Shown: positions 32,269-42,492, counted from the stretch's first letter. The stretch is 64,000 nucleotides of DNA from Methylophaga sp. OBS4 (GCF_026319305.1 NZ_JAPDMV010000013.1:1-64000); one strand, 5' to 3'. Translations and numbers: made by a program. Notes: generated by a model not told the origin, from the letters alone.

Positions 32269-32595
32269 TTAGTTTGCGTTATTTTTCATATCGGCACCAA
32301 CCGCTTGATGATGATTGGTGATTTTGTCTTTATGTTTGATGATTTGACGATCCAGTTTAGCCACCAAGTTTTCAATGGCGGTGTACATGTTTTCGTGTTC
32401 ATCAGATGCGAACAGGTCTGCGCGACTGACATGGACGGTCGCCTCGGCCTTCTGGCGCAGTTTTTCAACAGACAGCACCACGTGAACATTGGTCATATTG
32501 TCGAAATGGCGAGTCAGTTTCTCGAATTTTTTATTGACATGATCCCTGAGGCTGTCAGTAATTTCGATGTGTTGTCCGCTTAAATTTAATTGCAT
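32269..32595 (-). CDS. hpf: Ribosome hibernation promoting factor (short form)
   Basis: A 108-aa short HPF/YfiA protein that binds the 30S decoding centre and stores ribosomes as 100S or inactive 70S particles. The sequence MQLNLSGQHIEITDSLRDHV and the region ATVHVSRADLFASDEHENMYTAIENLVAKLDRQI are typical. It lacks the long C-terminal dimerisation domain. It follows rpoN by 32 bp, in the widespread rpoN-hpf-ptsN cluster. Confidence 0.93.
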   Translation of the reverse strand: MQLNLSGQHIEITDSLRDHVNKKFEKLTRHFDNMTNVHVVLSVEKLRQKAEATVHVSRADLFASDEHENMYTAIENLVAKLDRQIIKHKDKITNHHQAVGADMKNNAN

Positions 32596-32627
32596 GTTTG
32601 GACTCCTTTGGGTAGTGGGAACTGGTG

Positions 32628-34082
32628 CTAGACCAGCCGTTTTCGCTCATTCGATGGCGGAATCGCCAACGTTTCACGATACTTTGCAATTGTTCTGCGT
32701 GCGACGTTAATGCCCTGGTCTCCAAGAATGTCAGCAATTTTGCTGTCGCTCAATGGTTTGCGCGGGTTTTCTGCGGCGACCAGTTTTTTGATGATAGCGC
32801 GAATGGCGGTAGCTGAGCATTCACCGCCACTTTCAGTACTGACGTGGCTGGAAAAGAAATATTTCAACTCAAAAATACCACGAGGTGTATGCAGATATTT
32901 GCGGGTGGTCACGCGTGAGATAGTGGATTCGTGCATTTCCACGGCTTCGGCAATATCTGCCAGTACCAGTGGCCGCATCGCTTCTTCACCATGGTCGAGA
33001 AAGTCTTTCTGTCGCTCAATAATCGCTTCAGTGACTTTGAGCAGGGTTTCATTGCGGCTTTGCAGGCTTTTCAGAAACCAGCGGGCTTCTTGAAGGTTGT
33101 TTTTCAGATAGGTGTTTTCTGTACTGTTGTCGGCACGGTTAATCAGCTGGGCATAATGCTCGGCGATTTGAATGCGCGGTGCGTTATCCGGATTCAACGA
33201 CAGCAGCCATTTGCCGTTGAGTTTACGTACATAAACATCCGGCACGATATATTCGGTGCTATCGGTCTGGATCTGACTGCCGGGACGCGGATTAAGCAGT
33301 TGTATTGAACGTACCAGATCCGTGAGCTCTTCATCTGTTACTTTTAATGCCCTTTTGATTTGGGCGTAGTCACGTTTCGCCAGCGTGTCGAGGTGTTTGT
33401 CTATCAGTTCTCTGAGTAAATCGATATGTGGCAGCCCTGATGCTTCATAAACGCGTAGCTGAATCAGCAGGCATTCACGCAAATCGCGGGCAGCGACGCC
33501 GACCGGGTCGAAATGCTGAATACGATGCAGAACGGTCTCAATTTCATCCAGTTCAACATCGGCAAATTCCTCACCGAGACTGAGTTGAATCTCTTCCAGT
33601 GTGGTTTTCAGGTAGCCATCATCTTCAACAGAATCAATAATTGTGGCGGCGATGGCTTCTTCAGTTTCGGTAAAGTGAGTGAGGCGCATTTGCCAGAGCA
33701 GATGCTGCTGCAGTGAATCACCGCTGTCATCCTGATTTTCACGTTCCAGATCCGAGTCCATGACCATTGAATTACCGCTGGCGGAGACCTGTTGATTGTC
33801 ATACATGTCTTCCCATTTGGTATCGACGGGCAGATCTTCGGGAATGTCCTGATTTTCCAGCTGACTGATATCGCGACTGGCCTGATCGTCGTCAGTTCTT
33901 TGTGCGTTGTTTTCGTCGTAATCGAAGTCTTCTTCCACTTCGAGCAATGGGTTGGTTTCCAGTGCTTCCTGGATCTCAGCCTGTAGCTCAAGCGATGAAA
34001 GCTGCAATAAGCGTATTGCTTGCTGCAACTGAGGTGTCATCGACAGGCTTTGACCTACACGTAGCTGTAATGAGGGTTTCAC
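32628..34082 (-). CDS. rpoN: RNA polymerase sigma-54 factor
   Basis: A 484-aa sigma-54. Region I is visible as LRVGQSLSMTPQLQQAIRLL (residues 7-26); an acidic region II follows (about 50-115), then the core-binding domain, the helix-turn-helix (VEMHESTISRVTTRKYLHTP near 385-405) and the RpoN box ARRTIAKYRETLAIPPSNER at the C-terminus. In many gammaproteobacteria lptB is just upstream; here the 227 bp upstream contain no gene. The downstream genes hpf and ptsN complete the cluster. Confidence 0.95.
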   Translation of the reverse strand: MKPSLQLRVGQSLSMTPQLQQAIRLLQLSSLELQAEIQEALETNPLLEVEEDFDYDENNAQRTDDDQASRDISQLENQDIPEDLPVDTKWEDMYDNQQVSASGNSMVMDSDLERENQDDSGDSLQQHLLWQMRLTHFTETEEAIAATIIDSVEDDGYLKTTLEEIQLSLGEEFADVELDEIETVLHRIQHFDPVGVAARDLRECLLIQLRVYEASGLPHIDLLRELIDKHLDTLAKRDYAQIKRALKVTDEELTDLVRSIQLLNPRPGSQIQTDSTEYIVPDVYVRKLNGKWLLSLNPDNAPRIQIAEHYAQLINRADNSTENTYLKNNLQEARWFLKSLQSRNETLLKVTEAIIERQKDFLDHGEEAMRPLVLADIAEAVEMHESTISRVTTRKYLHTPRGIFELKYFFSSHVSTESGGECSATAIRAIIKKLVAAENPRKPLSDSKIADILGDQGINVARRTIAKYRETLAIPPSNERKRLV

Positions 34083-34309
34083 TAAGGTTCTTTATGCGAT
34101 GTTGCGACCATGTGGTTATGGTACCGCAAGTCTTATGCCATTGCCTACAGGAACAGGTGAAAATTATCTGTGATTCAAGAGACTTTTTCCGTATGGCCGT
34201 GTTGTTTGGGCCCTGATCTGGCGTGTTCAAACGGCGCGCACCGCCTCTTGCTCTGTGAAAAAGGCCTTGCCATCGCGATTATCATGAGATTACCAACAGG
34301 TTTCAGTCC

Positions 34310-35302
34310 CTAAAACAACGTTACCGCGCTGGCTTTGAAATTGACCCATACCGTATCGCTCAGATGCAGAGACAGCTTGCGCAGAGAGGTCGGTGTGATG
34401 ATGGCATGGAAACGTTCACCACAGTCAATCAACAGGCGAATATGGCCAGCTTCTTCGGCGATTTGTATCAACCGGCCCTGAAATTTGTTGAGCATGCTGG
34501 AATGATCTAGCGGTTGATCAGAGATAATGATTTCACTGGGATCAATGGCTATATGTCGTGCCTCCGGATTATTTTCTGCGACATGAATGTCAATATGCCC
34601 GGTTTGAAACATGCCATCGCGGTAGTGGCCGTGAAATAAATTCAGCAAAGGGGTGGAAGTCACCCGACCTGCAACCAGGTTGATGGATGTATCGGCGATC
34701 GCCAGCGCCTGCAGTCTGTCATGGCTGGAAAAGATGACGGTCTTGCCGGGCTGTTGGGCAAAGTTGCGGATCCTGATTTCCAGCTGATGAATATGGCGCT
34801 GATCAAGGTGTGAGAAAGGTTCGTCCAGCAGCAAAATATCGGGCTGGTAGGCGATAGCGCGCGCTATCGCCGCGCGTTTGAGTTCGCCGCCCGACAGCGT
34901 AGCGGCATTCTGCTGTGCCAGTCTGGTCAGATTGACGGTTTCCAGCGCCTGTGAGACCAGCTGGTCGTAATCTGCTTTTGGCACGCCCTGTAACTTTAAA
35001 GCCAGCCGGATATTGTCAGCCACAGAACCGCCCAGCAGGTAAGGCTGCTGAGTGACCAGGCCGATCCGCCGCCGTTGCTGTGTTGTCAGGCCTGCCGCTG
35101 TAGATTCACCGAACAAGGTAATCTGGCCTTCGTCGGGCTGTTGCACAAAAGCCAGCAGGTTCATCAAAGTGGATTTGCCTGCCCCGTTTTCGCCGAGCAG
35201 CGCAGTGCACTTACCTGTTGCCAGGCTCAGCGCCTCAATGTTCAGCGCTTCAGTATTGCCGTAACGCACCTTGATTTGAGATAGCTGATAGGCTTGTTTC
35301 AT
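34310..35302 (-). CDS. tupC: ABC transporter ATP-binding protein, tungstate TupC-like
   Basis: A 330-aa ABC ATPase. Walker A is GENGAGKSTLMNLLA (about 36-50), the signature is LSGGELKRAAIARAIA (near 138) and Walker B is ILLLDEPFSHLD. A C-terminal extension of about 85 residues (TSLRKLSLHLSDTVWVNFKAS at its end) resembles a molybdate/tungstate-binding TOBE domain. With the adjacent permease this fits a tungstate or molybdate importer; oxyanion specificity is inferred. The start overlaps the permease stop by 4 bp. Confidence 0.8.
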   Translation of the reverse strand: MKQAYQLSQIKVRYGNTEALNIEALSLATGKCTALLGENGAGKSTLMNLLAFVQQPDEGQITLFGESTAAGLTTQQRRRIGLVTQQPYLLGGSVADNIRLALKLQGVPKADYDQLVSQALETVNLTRLAQQNAATLSGGELKRAAIARAIAYQPDILLLDEPFSHLDQRHIHQLEIRIRNFAQQPGKTVIFSSHDRLQALAIADTSINLVAGRVTSTPLLNLFHGHYRDGMFQTGHIDIHVAENNPEARHIAIDPSEIIISDQPLDHSSMLNKFQGRLIQIAEEAGHIRLLIDCGERFHAIITPTSLRKLSLHLSDTVWVNFKASAVTLF

Positions 35303-35991
35303 GATGCCGGCCTGTTGAGCATTGACAGGACAAAGTTAAGGATAAAGGCAATCAGCAACAAAATAATGCCCAAAGCCAATCCTAATTCAAACTCCCCCTT
35401 GCTGGTTTCCAAAGCAATGGCTGTAGTCATGGTCCGAGTGTAACCTTCGATGTTACCGCCGAGCATCATGGCAGCGCCTACTTCGCCGATAGCGCGGCCA
35501 AAGCCGATAATGATTGCCGCCAGAATAGCCAGCCGTGTGGTACGGATCACCTGAATCGTCATAGGCACCATTCTGGCCCCCAAACTGCGTAAAGTGGGCA
35601 CCAGCCGTGGATCGGCGGCATTTACCGCCGTAATAGTGAGGTTCATCATGATGGGAAAGATCAGAATCGCCTGGGCGATAATCATGGCAGCCGGCGTGTA
35701 CAGCAACCCCCAGTCGCCGAGTGGCCCCAGACGACTGAACATGCCGTAGAGCAATAAGCCGATGACCACCGTAGGCATGGCCATCAGTGTATTGAGAATA
35801 TGTTGCAGCAAGCGCTTGCCGGTGAACTGGTTAAGCGCCATCGCCACCCCGGCCGGCACCGCGAGAAAGGCCGCAAGAGCTGATGCCGTCAGTGAAATGG
35901 CGACAGAAGTGAACACGATTTGGTAAATATCAGCATCCAGACTGCTGATAAGCGCTAAAGCGGCTATTAAAGAATCAGCAAAATAATTCAT
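35299..35991 (-). CDS. tupB: ABC transporter permease, tungstate TupB-like
   Basis: A 230-aa binding-protein-dependent permease with about five transmembrane helices. The cytoplasmic coupling loop is visible as GFGRAIGEVGAAMMLGGNI (EAA-like motif, near residue 165). The text SLTASALAAFLAVPAG near the N-terminus and the family length match TupB rather than ModB. The expected substrate-binding gene tupA is absent: only 67 bp separate this gene from metF upstream, and nothing follows tupC. A binding protein elsewhere in the genome must be assumed if the system works. Confidence 0.8.
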   Translation of the reverse strand: MNYFADSLIAALALISSLDADIYQIVFTSVAISLTASALAAFLAVPAGVAMALNQFTGKRLLQHILNTLMAMPTVVIGLLLYGMFSRLGPLGDWGLLYTPAAMIIAQAILIFPIMMNLTITAVNAADPRLVPTLRSLGARMVPMTIQVIRTTRLAILAAIIIGFGRAIGEVGAAMMLGGNIEGYTRTMTTAIALETSKGEFELGLALGIILLLIAFILNFVLSMLNRPAS

Positions 35992-36014
35992 TGTTTAGGG
36001 CCGCAGCGATGATG

Positions 36015-36038
36015 TATACCCGTGATACTTGGAAATGC
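36015..36038 (+). repeat. Solitary copy of the end sequence of the 28474-28739 element
   Basis: The 24 bases beginning TATACCCGTGATACTTGGAA differ from the ends at 28474 and 28716 by two or three positions. The following bases TCGTATCAGAGT also match those after the left end at 28498 (GTGTATCAGAGT). It sits in the 67-bp gap between metF and tupB. A solo end suggests a deletion derivative, or that the sequence works as a single site. Confidence 0.7.
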
Positions 36039-36058
36039 TCGTATCAGAGTTCATGTCT

Positions 36059-36913
36059 TCAGCCAGCAATCAGCCCCAGGCGCTCACAAATGGTCAAAGT
36101 CGGCTGGGTGCGGTTCATGGTGTAAAAATGTAATCCCGGCGCATCACAATCGATTAGCTGTTGAGTGAAATTAGTCAGAAAATCCAGGGTGAAAGCCTGC
36201 ATTGACTCGGTATCGTCGTAAAACTCTTCCAGCCGTTTGCGCAGCCAGCGAGGAATTTCTGCACCGCAGCTGGCGGAAAAGCGCGCCAATTGGACGAAGT
36301 TATTAATCGGCATGATGCCCGGCGTAATCGGAATATCGATTCCTTTTTGCTCACAGCGATCGAGGAAAAAACGATAGGCATCGATATTGTAGAAATACTG
36401 GGTAATAGCACTGTCAGCGCCGGCATCGACTTTACGCTTGAAATTATCCAGATCGGTTTCGGCTGTGGGGGCCTGAGGATGGATTTCCGGGTATGCTGCA
36501 ACCTCAATAGTGAAAAAATCACCGGTCTCTGCACGAATGAACTCGACCAGTTCGCTGGCATAACGAAAATCGCCGGGATCGCGCATGCCGGAGGGTAAAT
36601 CGCCCCTGAGGGCAACAACCCGGCGGATATTGTGCTGTTGATAAGTATCCAGAATCTGTCGCAAACGCTCAGCGGTCGAGCCTACACAGGACAGATGTGG
36701 TGCGGCATCTATACCGGTTTCAGACTGTGATTGCTGAATGTCAATGACGGCTTCCAGTGTGTTTTCCTGGGTGGAGCCACCGGCGCCAAAGGTAACCGAA
36801 TAAAATTCGGATTGAAGTGGAGCCAGCTCTCCCCGGACTCGGCGCAGATTAGCCATACCTTTTTCGGTTTTAGGCGGGAAAAATTCACAACTGAGTGTCA
36901 GTTTATTGGACAT
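36059..36913 (-). CDS. metF: 5,10-methylenetetrahydrofolate reductase
   Basis: A 284-aa FAD enzyme that reduces methylene-THF to methyl-THF for methionine synthesis. Family motifs are LSCEFFPPKTEKG (residues 7-19), SVTFGAGGSTQENT, RRVVALRGDLPSG and DAGADSAITQYFYN. It is the last gene of a metK-ahcY-metF unit under an SAH riboswitch, 48 bp after ahcY. Together these genes supply and recycle the methyl group cycle. In a methylotroph the enzyme also links to C1-folate flux. Confidence 0.94.
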   Translation of the reverse strand: MSNKLTLSCEFFPPKTEKGMANLRRVRGELAPLQSEFYSVTFGAGGSTQENTLEAVIDIQQSQSETGIDAAPHLSCVGSTAERLRQILDTYQQHNIRRVVALRGDLPSGMRDPGDFRYASELVEFIRAETGDFFTIEVAAYPEIHPQAPTAETDLDNFKRKVDAGADSAITQYFYNIDAYRFFLDRCEQKGIDIPITPGIMPINNFVQLARFSASCGAEIPRWLRKRLEEFYDDTESMQAFTLDFLTNFTQQLIDCDAPGLHFYTMNRTQPTLTICERLGLIAG

Positions 36914-36961
36914 GATAATCGGTTACTCAAAAAGGGCTGGTGGAAGCCAGCCCATTTTACC

Positions 36962-38272
36962 TTAATAGCGGTAATAATCGGGCTTGAATGGCCCTTGTTT
37001 GTCGAGATTTAAGTAAGCGGCTTGTTCTTCGGTCAGTTCGGTCAGTCTGGCGCCAATACGGCCGAGATGCAGTTGTGCCACTTTCTCATCCAGTTTTTTC
37101 GGTAATAAGTAGACTTTGTTTTCGTAGGTGTCACTGTTTTCCCACAGTTCGATTTGCGCCATTACCTGATTGGTGAACGAGGCTGACATGACAAAACTTG
37201 GGTGACCGGTGGCACAACCCAGGTTGACCAGACGACCTTCGGCGAGCAGGATGATGCGTTTGCCGTCAGGGAAGATAACGTGATCGACCTGCGGTTTGAT
37301 GTTTTCCCATTGGTATTGACGTAGTGATGCCACATCAATTTCCGAGTCGAAATGGCCGATATTGCAGACGATAGCTTCGTTTTTCATCGCCATCATATGA
37401 TCGTGAGTGATAACGTCGATATTGCCGGTGGCGGTGACAAAAATATCGGCGATGGCGGCGGCTTCGTCCATGGTGACAATACGGTAACCTTCCATACTGG
37501 CCTGCAAGGCGCAGATAGGATCGATTTCAGTCACCAAAACGCTGGCCCCCATGCCGCGAAATGCCTGGGCACAGCCTTTACCAACATCGCCATAACCCAG
37601 CACCACGCAGATTTTACCGGCGACCATCACGTCGGTCGCACGTTTGATGCCGTCCAGCAGCGATTCGCGGCAGCCGTATAGATTGTCAAACTTGGACTTG
37701 GTAACCGAGTCGTTGACGTTGATCGCCGGCACCAGTAATGAACCGTCTTTCATCATTTCGTAAAGACGGTGCACGCCGGTGGTGGTTTCTTCAGACAGGC
37801 CTTTAACGTCTTTCAGCAATTCCGGATATTTTTCGTGCATGATCTGGGTCAGATCACCGCCGTCATCCAGAATCATGTTGGGACGCCAGTTGCCGGGGCC
37901 GAAAATAGTCTGTTCGATACACCACCAGAATTCTTCGTCAGTTTCGCCTTTCCAGGCAAATACCGGTGTGCCGTTATCAGCGATAGCGGCGGCGGCATGA
38001 TCCTGGGTAGAGAAGATATTACAGGATGACCAGCGTACTTCGGCACCCAATTCGATTAACGTTTCAATCAATACGGCCGTTTGAATCGTCATATGCAGGC
38101 AACCGGCGATGCGCGCTCCGGCCAGTGGTTTCTTGCCGGCGTATTCGTCACGCAACGCCATCAGGCCGGGCATTTCGCTTTCGGCGATTTTAATTTCTTT
38201 ATGGCCCCAGTCAGCCAGTGAAATATCGGCGACTTTGTAGTCGGGTGTCAGGTTTTCAATAGGAGATTGCAT
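36962..38272 (-). CDS. ahcY: Adenosylhomocysteinase
   Basis: A 436-aa NAD-dependent enzyme that hydrolyses S-adenosylhomocysteine to adenosine and homocysteine. Motifs are [39 protein letters not shown] with the substrate lysine, and the Rossmann loop [14 protein letters not shown] near residue 225. The C-terminus KPDYYRY is typical, the last Lys-Pro-Asp-x-Tyr-Arg-Tyr contacting NAD of a neighbouring subunit. It follows metK by 14 bp and lies under the same SAH riboswitch, as is usual for this ligand. Confidence 0.95.
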   Translation of the reverse strand: MQSPIENLTPDYKVADISLADWGHKEIKIAESEMPGLMALRDEYAGKKPLAGARIAGCLHMTIQTAVLIETLIELGAEVRWSSCNIFSTQDHAAAAIADNGTPVFAWKGETDEEFWWCIEQTIFGPGNWRPNMILDDGGDLTQIMHEKYPELLKDVKGLSEETTTGVHRLYEMMKDGSLLVPAINVNDSVTKSKFDNLYGCRESLLDGIKRATDVMVAGKICVVLGYGDVGKGCAQAFRGMGASVLVTEIDPICALQASMEGYRIVTMDEAAAIADIFVTATGNIDVITHDHMMAMKNEAIVCNIGHFDSEIDVASLRQYQWENIKPQVDHVIFPDGKRIILLAEGRLVNLGCATGHPSFVMSASFTNQVMAQIELWENSDTYENKVYLLPKKLDEKVAQLHLGRIGARLTELTEEQAAYLNLDKQGPFKPDYYRY

Positions 38273-38286
38273 GTTGATTCCTTAAA

Positions 38287-39450
38287 TTAACTCAGTCCGG
38301 CAGCATCACGTAGCACATCGGCCATATCGGTACGTTCCCAGCTAAAGTCCGGGTGTTCATGGCCGAAGTGGCCGTAGGCAGCGGTCTGCCGATAGATTGG
38401 TCGAATCAGATCCAGCATTTTAATCAATCCGACCGGACGCAGGTCGAAATGTTCGCGTACCAACATTTCCAGTTTGTCCTGTGAAATTTTGCCGGTGCCG
38501 AAGGTTTCGATACTGATCGATGTCGGTTCGGCAACACCGATGGCATAGGAGACCTGGATTTCACAGCGGTCAGCGAGGCCGGCAGCGACAATGTTTTTGG
38601 CAACATAACGGGCAGCATAAGCGGCGCTGCGATCGACTTTTGATGGATCCTTGCCGGAGAATGCACCACCACCATGACGAGCCATGCCGCCGTAGGTATC
38701 GACGATGATCTTGCGTCCGGTCAGGCCGCAGTCGCCAACGGGACCACCGATAATAAACTGGCCGGTCGGGTTGATATGAATCTTGGTTTTGGATGTGATC
38801 CATTCGGCAGGCAATACCGGCTTGATGATATGTTCCATCACCGCTTCCCGCAGGTCGGCCTGATTGATGTCGGGGCTGTGCTGTGTCGATAACACGACCG
38901 CATCAATGCCTACCGGTTTGCCATCTTTGTATGCAAAAGTCACCTGGCTTTTGGCATCCGGCCGCAACCAGCTCAATTCGCCGGTGTTGCGGATATGGGA
39001 CTGGCGTTTGACCAGCCGGTGGGCATAAGTGATCGGGGCGGGCATCAATACATCGGTTTCGTTGCTGGCGTAACCAAACATCAGGCCCTGGTCGCCCGCG
39101 CCCTGGTTTTCTTCCGAATCACGGTCAACACCCATGGCGATGTCGGAGGACTGTTTGCCGATTAATGACATGACTGCGCAGGTCTGACCATCAAAGCCTA
39201 CGTCTGAATTGTTATAGCCGATATCGGTAATGGTTTTGCGCACCACGTCATCGAGATCGACCCAGGCCGAGGTGGTGATTTCACCGGCGATAATGGCGGC
39301 GCCGGTTTTGATCATGGTTTCGCAGGCGACCCGGGCTTTGGGGTCCTGGCGCAGGATTTCATCCAGAATGGCATCCGAGATCTGATCTGCGACTTTATCC
39401 GGGTGACCTTCTGATACGGATTCAGAAGTGAAAAGATAGTTACTGCTCAT
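38287..39450 (-). CDS. metK: S-adenosylmethionine synthetase
   Basis: A 387-aa enzyme making SAM from methionine and ATP. I choose the ATG at 39450 ([19 protein letters not shown]), 9 nt after GAGGA; an in-frame ATG five codons earlier overlaps that ribosome site. Signatures are [30 protein letters not shown] (near residue 118) and [19 protein letters not shown]. First gene of metK-ahcY-metF, with the SAH riboswitch 98 bp upstream of the start. Confidence 0.95.
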   Translation of the reverse strand: MSSNYLFTSESVSEGHPDKVADQISDAILDEILRQDPKARVACETMIKTGAAIIAGEITTSAWVDLDDVVRKTITDIGYNNSDVGFDGQTCAVMSLIGKQSSDIAMGVDRDSEENQGAGDQGLMFGYASNETDVLMPAPITYAHRLVKRQSHIRNTGELSWLRPDAKSQVTFAYKDGKPVGIDAVVLSTQHSPDINQADLREAVMEHIIKPVLPAEWITSKTKIHINPTGQFIIGGPVGDCGLTGRKIIVDTYGGMARHGGGAFSGKDPSKVDRSAAYAARYVAKNIVAAGLADRCEIQVSYAIGVAEPTSISIETFGTGKISQDKLEMLVREHFDLRPVGLIKMLDLIRPIYRQTAAYGHFGHEHPDFSWERTDMADVLRDAAGLS

Positions 39451-39548
39451 AGCCAGCTTCCTCATTACATGAGACTAAGGTAATGATAGTTGGGCTATTC
39501 GATAAGTCGGATGCAACGCTCATTACTATCAGTTACCTGATTAATAAT

Positions 39549-39626
39549 GAACGCCGTTAGAATATACAGAGTATTAAAATTGAATAAGCCTAGCAGGCGC
39601 GAGTCCTGTTGCAGCGTTCCTTATTC
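39549..39626 (-). promoter_or_regulatory. S-adenosylhomocysteine (SAH) riboswitch
   Basis: On the minus strand the conserved elements appear in order: GAATAAGGAACGCTGCAAC (39626-39608), a short hairpin AGGACTCGCGCCT, then AGGCTTATTC (39591-39582), and AACGGCGTTC (39558-39549). GAATAAG pairs with CTTATTC to close the first stem, and GAACGC pairs with GCGTTC to give the pseudoknot of the SAH class. The RNA class is known to switch on SAH-recycling genes when SAH accumulates. It lies in the leader of metK-ahcY-metF. Confidence 0.88.
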
Positions 39627-39671
39627 AATTCAAGCTGCACATAATAATCTAAACGTGAAAATTTTCAAGTC

Positions 39672-39716
39672 GAGCCGTTTGCGCTGACGCAAAAATCACT
39701 ACAGCGCAAACGGCTC
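39672..39716 (-). terminator. Perfect 15-bp hairpin after the YgjP-like gene
   Basis: GAGCCGTTTGCGCTG (39672-39686) and CAGCGCAAACGGCTC (39702-39716) form a perfect stem with a 15-nt loop that overlaps the stop codon of the gene at 39715. The minus-strand T-run after it is weak and delayed, so termination is likely but not certain. It also separates that gene from the SAH riboswitch leader. Confidence 0.55.
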
Positions 39717-40416
39717 AAGTCTGTAATAGCTTGAGTTGTTGTCCATTGTCTTTCAACCATAATCTATGGGCTTTGAAGTCCGGATCAAAAAGTTCGACCA
39801 ACTGCCAGAAAGCCGGTGAATGATTATGCTGTTTCAGGTGGCAGAGCTCATGAATGATCACATAGTCAATGATCTCCGCCGGGGCCATGATCAGTTTCCA
39901 GTTCAGCTGGATATCGCCGTTAAGCCTGCAACTGCCCCAGCGGGCCTTATAGTTTTTGACCTGTATCAAGCCTGGCTGAAGTCCGGTTTGTCCGGCTAGT
40001 TGCCGGCAACGGATGGATAGATAGGATTCGGCCTGCTGTTGATACCAAAGAGTCAACAGATTGAGCAGTTGTTTTTGGCTCGGCGCAGCAAGCTTGGTTT
40101 CGATAATTAAGGCGTGGCTATCAGCGATAACCTGGTTTTGCAGTTGTGCTGTCGAAATCTGCAAAGTCAGTGATTGCCCCAGAAACGGAAAGCTTTCGCC
40201 GGTTTCAAATTTTCGGCGGCTGACCGGCGGATGTCGCGCAAGCTTTTGTTTTATCCAGTTCGTTTTGAGGGCAATAAAGTCTTCGGCATGGTGCAACGGT
40301 AACTTGTCGGGCATGCGTATCGTGACCGTCGCATCCCGTACTGCCAGTGCCAGTGTTTTTCGACGTTTGCTGCGAATAATCTCAACTACGAAATCATCAG
40401 TATGAATCTGTGTCAT
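39715..40416 (-). CDS. YgjP-like metallopeptidase (DUF45, SprT-like)
   Basis: A zinc metallopeptidase-fold protein, 233 aa from the ATG at 40416; the frame extends to a TTG at 40479 with no ribosome site, so I prefer the internal start. The zinc motif is VIIHELCHLKQHNHSPAFW near residue 180 (HExxH with a third His four residues on), preceded by the DUF45 hallmark YKARWGSCRLNGDIQLNWKL. The family includes E. coli YgjP; its cellular role is poorly defined. It is divergent from dusA across about 85 bp. Confidence 0.82.
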   Translation of the reverse strand: MTQIHTDDFVVEIIRSKRRKTLALAVRDATVTIRMPDKLPLHHAEDFIALKTNWIKQKLARHPPVSRRKFETGESFPFLGQSLTLQISTAQLQNQVIADSHALIIETKLAAPSQKQLLNLLTLWYQQQAESYLSIRCRQLAGQTGLQPGLIQVKNYKARWGSCRLNGDIQLNWKLIMAPAEIIDYVIIHELCHLKQHNHSPAFWQLVELFDPDFKAHRLWLKDNGQQLKLLQT

Positions 40417-40501
40417 CAGAACATTTTCAGTAAAAAGCAGATTTTTAGCCAGTGATTTGCGAAAATAACAGGTTTTCAAAGGTCAGCAGCCCCTAAATCC
40501 C

Positions 40502-41485
40502 ATGGCATCAACAATTCCTTTTCACCAAGCCAGACGTCTGTCCGTCGCCCCCATGCTTGACTGGACCGACCGCGACTGTCGTTATCTGTTGCGGCTGATA
40601 TCGCGGCATTGCCTGCTTTATACCGAAATGGTCACCACCGGCGCCTTGATTTATGGTGATCGTGATCGTTTTCTGGCACATGACGAGCAGGAATATCCGC
40701 TGGCTTTGCAACTGGGCGGCTCTGATCCTGCGGCACTGGCGCAGTGCGCGCGTATGGGCGAGGAGGCGGGTTTCGATGAAATCAACCTCAATGTCGGTTG
40801 CCCCAGCGACCGGGTGCAATCGGGCAGTTTTGGTGCCTGTCTGATGGCCGAACCGGAGCTGGTGGCAGAAGGGGTGGCGGCGATGCGCGCCGTAGTCAAT
40901 ATTCCGGTCACCGTTAAAACCCGGTTGGGAATAGATAAACAGGACAGCTACGAGTTTGTTGCCGATTTTGTCAGCAAAGTGGCTGACGCCGGCTGTGAAG
41001 TGTTTATTCTGCATGCACGAAAAGCCTGGTTGCAGGGGCTGAGCCCGAAGGAAAATCGTGATGTGCCGCCGTTGGAATATCCGCGGGTCTATCAGATAAA
41101 GCAGGATTTCCCTCATCTGCATATTGATATCAATGGCGGTATCCATACGCTGGAGGAGGTCAAAAATCATCTGCAAAAAGTAGACGGCGTGATGATGGGA
41201 CGTGCCGTTTATCACAACCCGTATTTGCTGGCAGATGCTGATGCCATGATTTTTGATGATAACCGTGAGGTTTTGTCACGCCATCAGATTATTGAAGCCA
41301 TGCTGCCTTATATTGCAAAGCGCATGACAGAAGGTCGGCCGTTAAAATCCATTACCCGTCATTTACTGGGCTTGTTTCAGGGCCTGCCCGGAGCACGTCG
41401 CTGGCGACGGCATCTTAGTGAAAATGCCCATCTGCCGGGGGCGGGCATTCATGTCTTGCAGGATGCCTTGCAGTTAGTTGGATAA
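40502..41485 (+). CDS. dusA: tRNA-dihydrouridine synthase A
   Basis: A 327-aa FMN enzyme that reduces uridine 20/20a in the tRNA D-loop. Motifs are [18 protein letters not shown] (residues 14-31), [22 protein letters not shown] with the catalytic Cys, and [20 protein letters not shown], which distinguishes DusA. The ribosome site is weak. Its 3' end faces the yadH-like gene, with one copy of the ATCCGCAG repeat element between them. Confidence 0.93.
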   Translation: MASTIPFHQARRLSVAPMLDWTDRDCRYLLRLISRHCLLYTEMVTTGALIYGDRDRFLAHDEQEYPLALQLGGSDPAALAQCARMGEEAGFDEINLNVGCPSDRVQSGSFGACLMAEPELVAEGVAAMRAVVNIPVTVKTRLGIDKQDSYEFVADFVSKVADAGCEVFILHARKAWLQGLSPKENRDVPPLEYPRVYQIKQDFPHLHIDINGGIHTLEEVKNHLQKVDGVMMGRAVYHNPYLLADADAMIFDDNREVLSRHQIIEAMLPYIAKRMTEGRPLKSITRHLLGLFQGLPGARRWRRHLSENAHLPGAGIHVLQDALQLVG

Positions 41486-41521
41486 GCTCAATCCGCTCAA
41501 GGGAACAGAGCGGAATTTTTT

Positions 41522-41679
41522 ATCCGCAGACTTTGCCGATTTGCGCAGATTAAAAGACTTGCGGAAAATACAAAAAGACACGGAAAAAAGCATGTTTAGA
41601 CGGCGCTTGTTCAGTATCTTTCCGTGTTTTTTGTGGTTAACCATCAAACAATCTGCATTCATCTGCGTAATCTGCGGAT
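41522..41679. repeat. ATCCGCAG inverted-repeat element, copy A
   Basis: A 158-bp element in the convergent gap between dusA and the ABC permease. The outer arms are at 41522-41551 (degenerate left arm beginning ATCCGCAGA) and 41650-41679 (right arm ending ATCTGCGTAATCTGCGGAT). An inner inverted repeat follows: ACAAAAAGACACGGAAA at 41571-41587 and TTTCCGTGTTTTTTGTGG at 41619-41636. No protein is encoded; the minus-strand frame reading NPQITQMNAD is simply the translated repeat. Confidence 0.8.
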
Positions 41680-41716
41680 TTATGGATTGCGGTAGCACTA
41701 AGTTTCTGTGGTTCAA

Positions 41717-42492
41717 TCAGTTTCGTAGACCGGTGCCTTTATCGAGCAGATAGAGCGCAAAGGCGGTTAGTGCGGCAATAAATAATAAAATAATGCTGAA
41801 CGCGGCGACAATCGGGATATCGGATATGCCCAGCATGCCATAGCGAAACGCATTGACCATATACAGAACCGGATTAAGTAGAGATACGTTCTGCCAGAAG
41901 TCGGGCAACAGGCTGATGGAGTAGAACACACCGCCCAAATAGGTCAGCGGGGTCAGAATAAAAGTCGGGATAATCGATATTTCATCAAAGCTACGTGCAT
42001 ATACGGCGTTGATAAAACCACCCAAAGCAAACAGGATGGCACTGAGCAGCACCATGGAGAAGGTAATCCAGATGTGGGCAACCGATAAGTGGGTGAAAAA
42101 CAGGGACACGATAGTCACGATAACGCCGACGCACAGCCCTCGGGCAGTCCCGCCTGCTACATAACCGGCCAGGATCAGATAATTGGGGATCGGCGCGACC
42201 AGCAATTCTTCGATATGGCTTTGAAATTTGGCGCTGAAAAAAGACGACGCGACGTTGGCATAGGCGTTATTGATGACAGCCATCATAATAATGCCGGGCA
42301 CAATATATTCCATATAAGTAAAACCGCCCATTTCACCTATACGGCTGCCAATCAGGTTGCCGAAGATAATGAAATACAAGGTCATGGTGATCGCCGGCGG
42401 TAAAATGGTTTGCGGCCAGATGCGGAAAAACCGTCTGATTTCACGGGTGAGCAGCGTCGAAAAAGCAATCCAGTGGCGCTGATGATGACTGT

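Noticed and set aside
34310-35991. Molybdate transporter modBC
   Set aside because: Permease length and text resemble TupB more than ModB, and the ATPase tail is unlike the usual ModC; molybdate remains possible as a substrate.
41474-41716. Minus-strand 80-codon frame after dusA
   Set aside because: It reads NPQITQMNAD and KSAKSADK, which is only the translated repeat element copy A.
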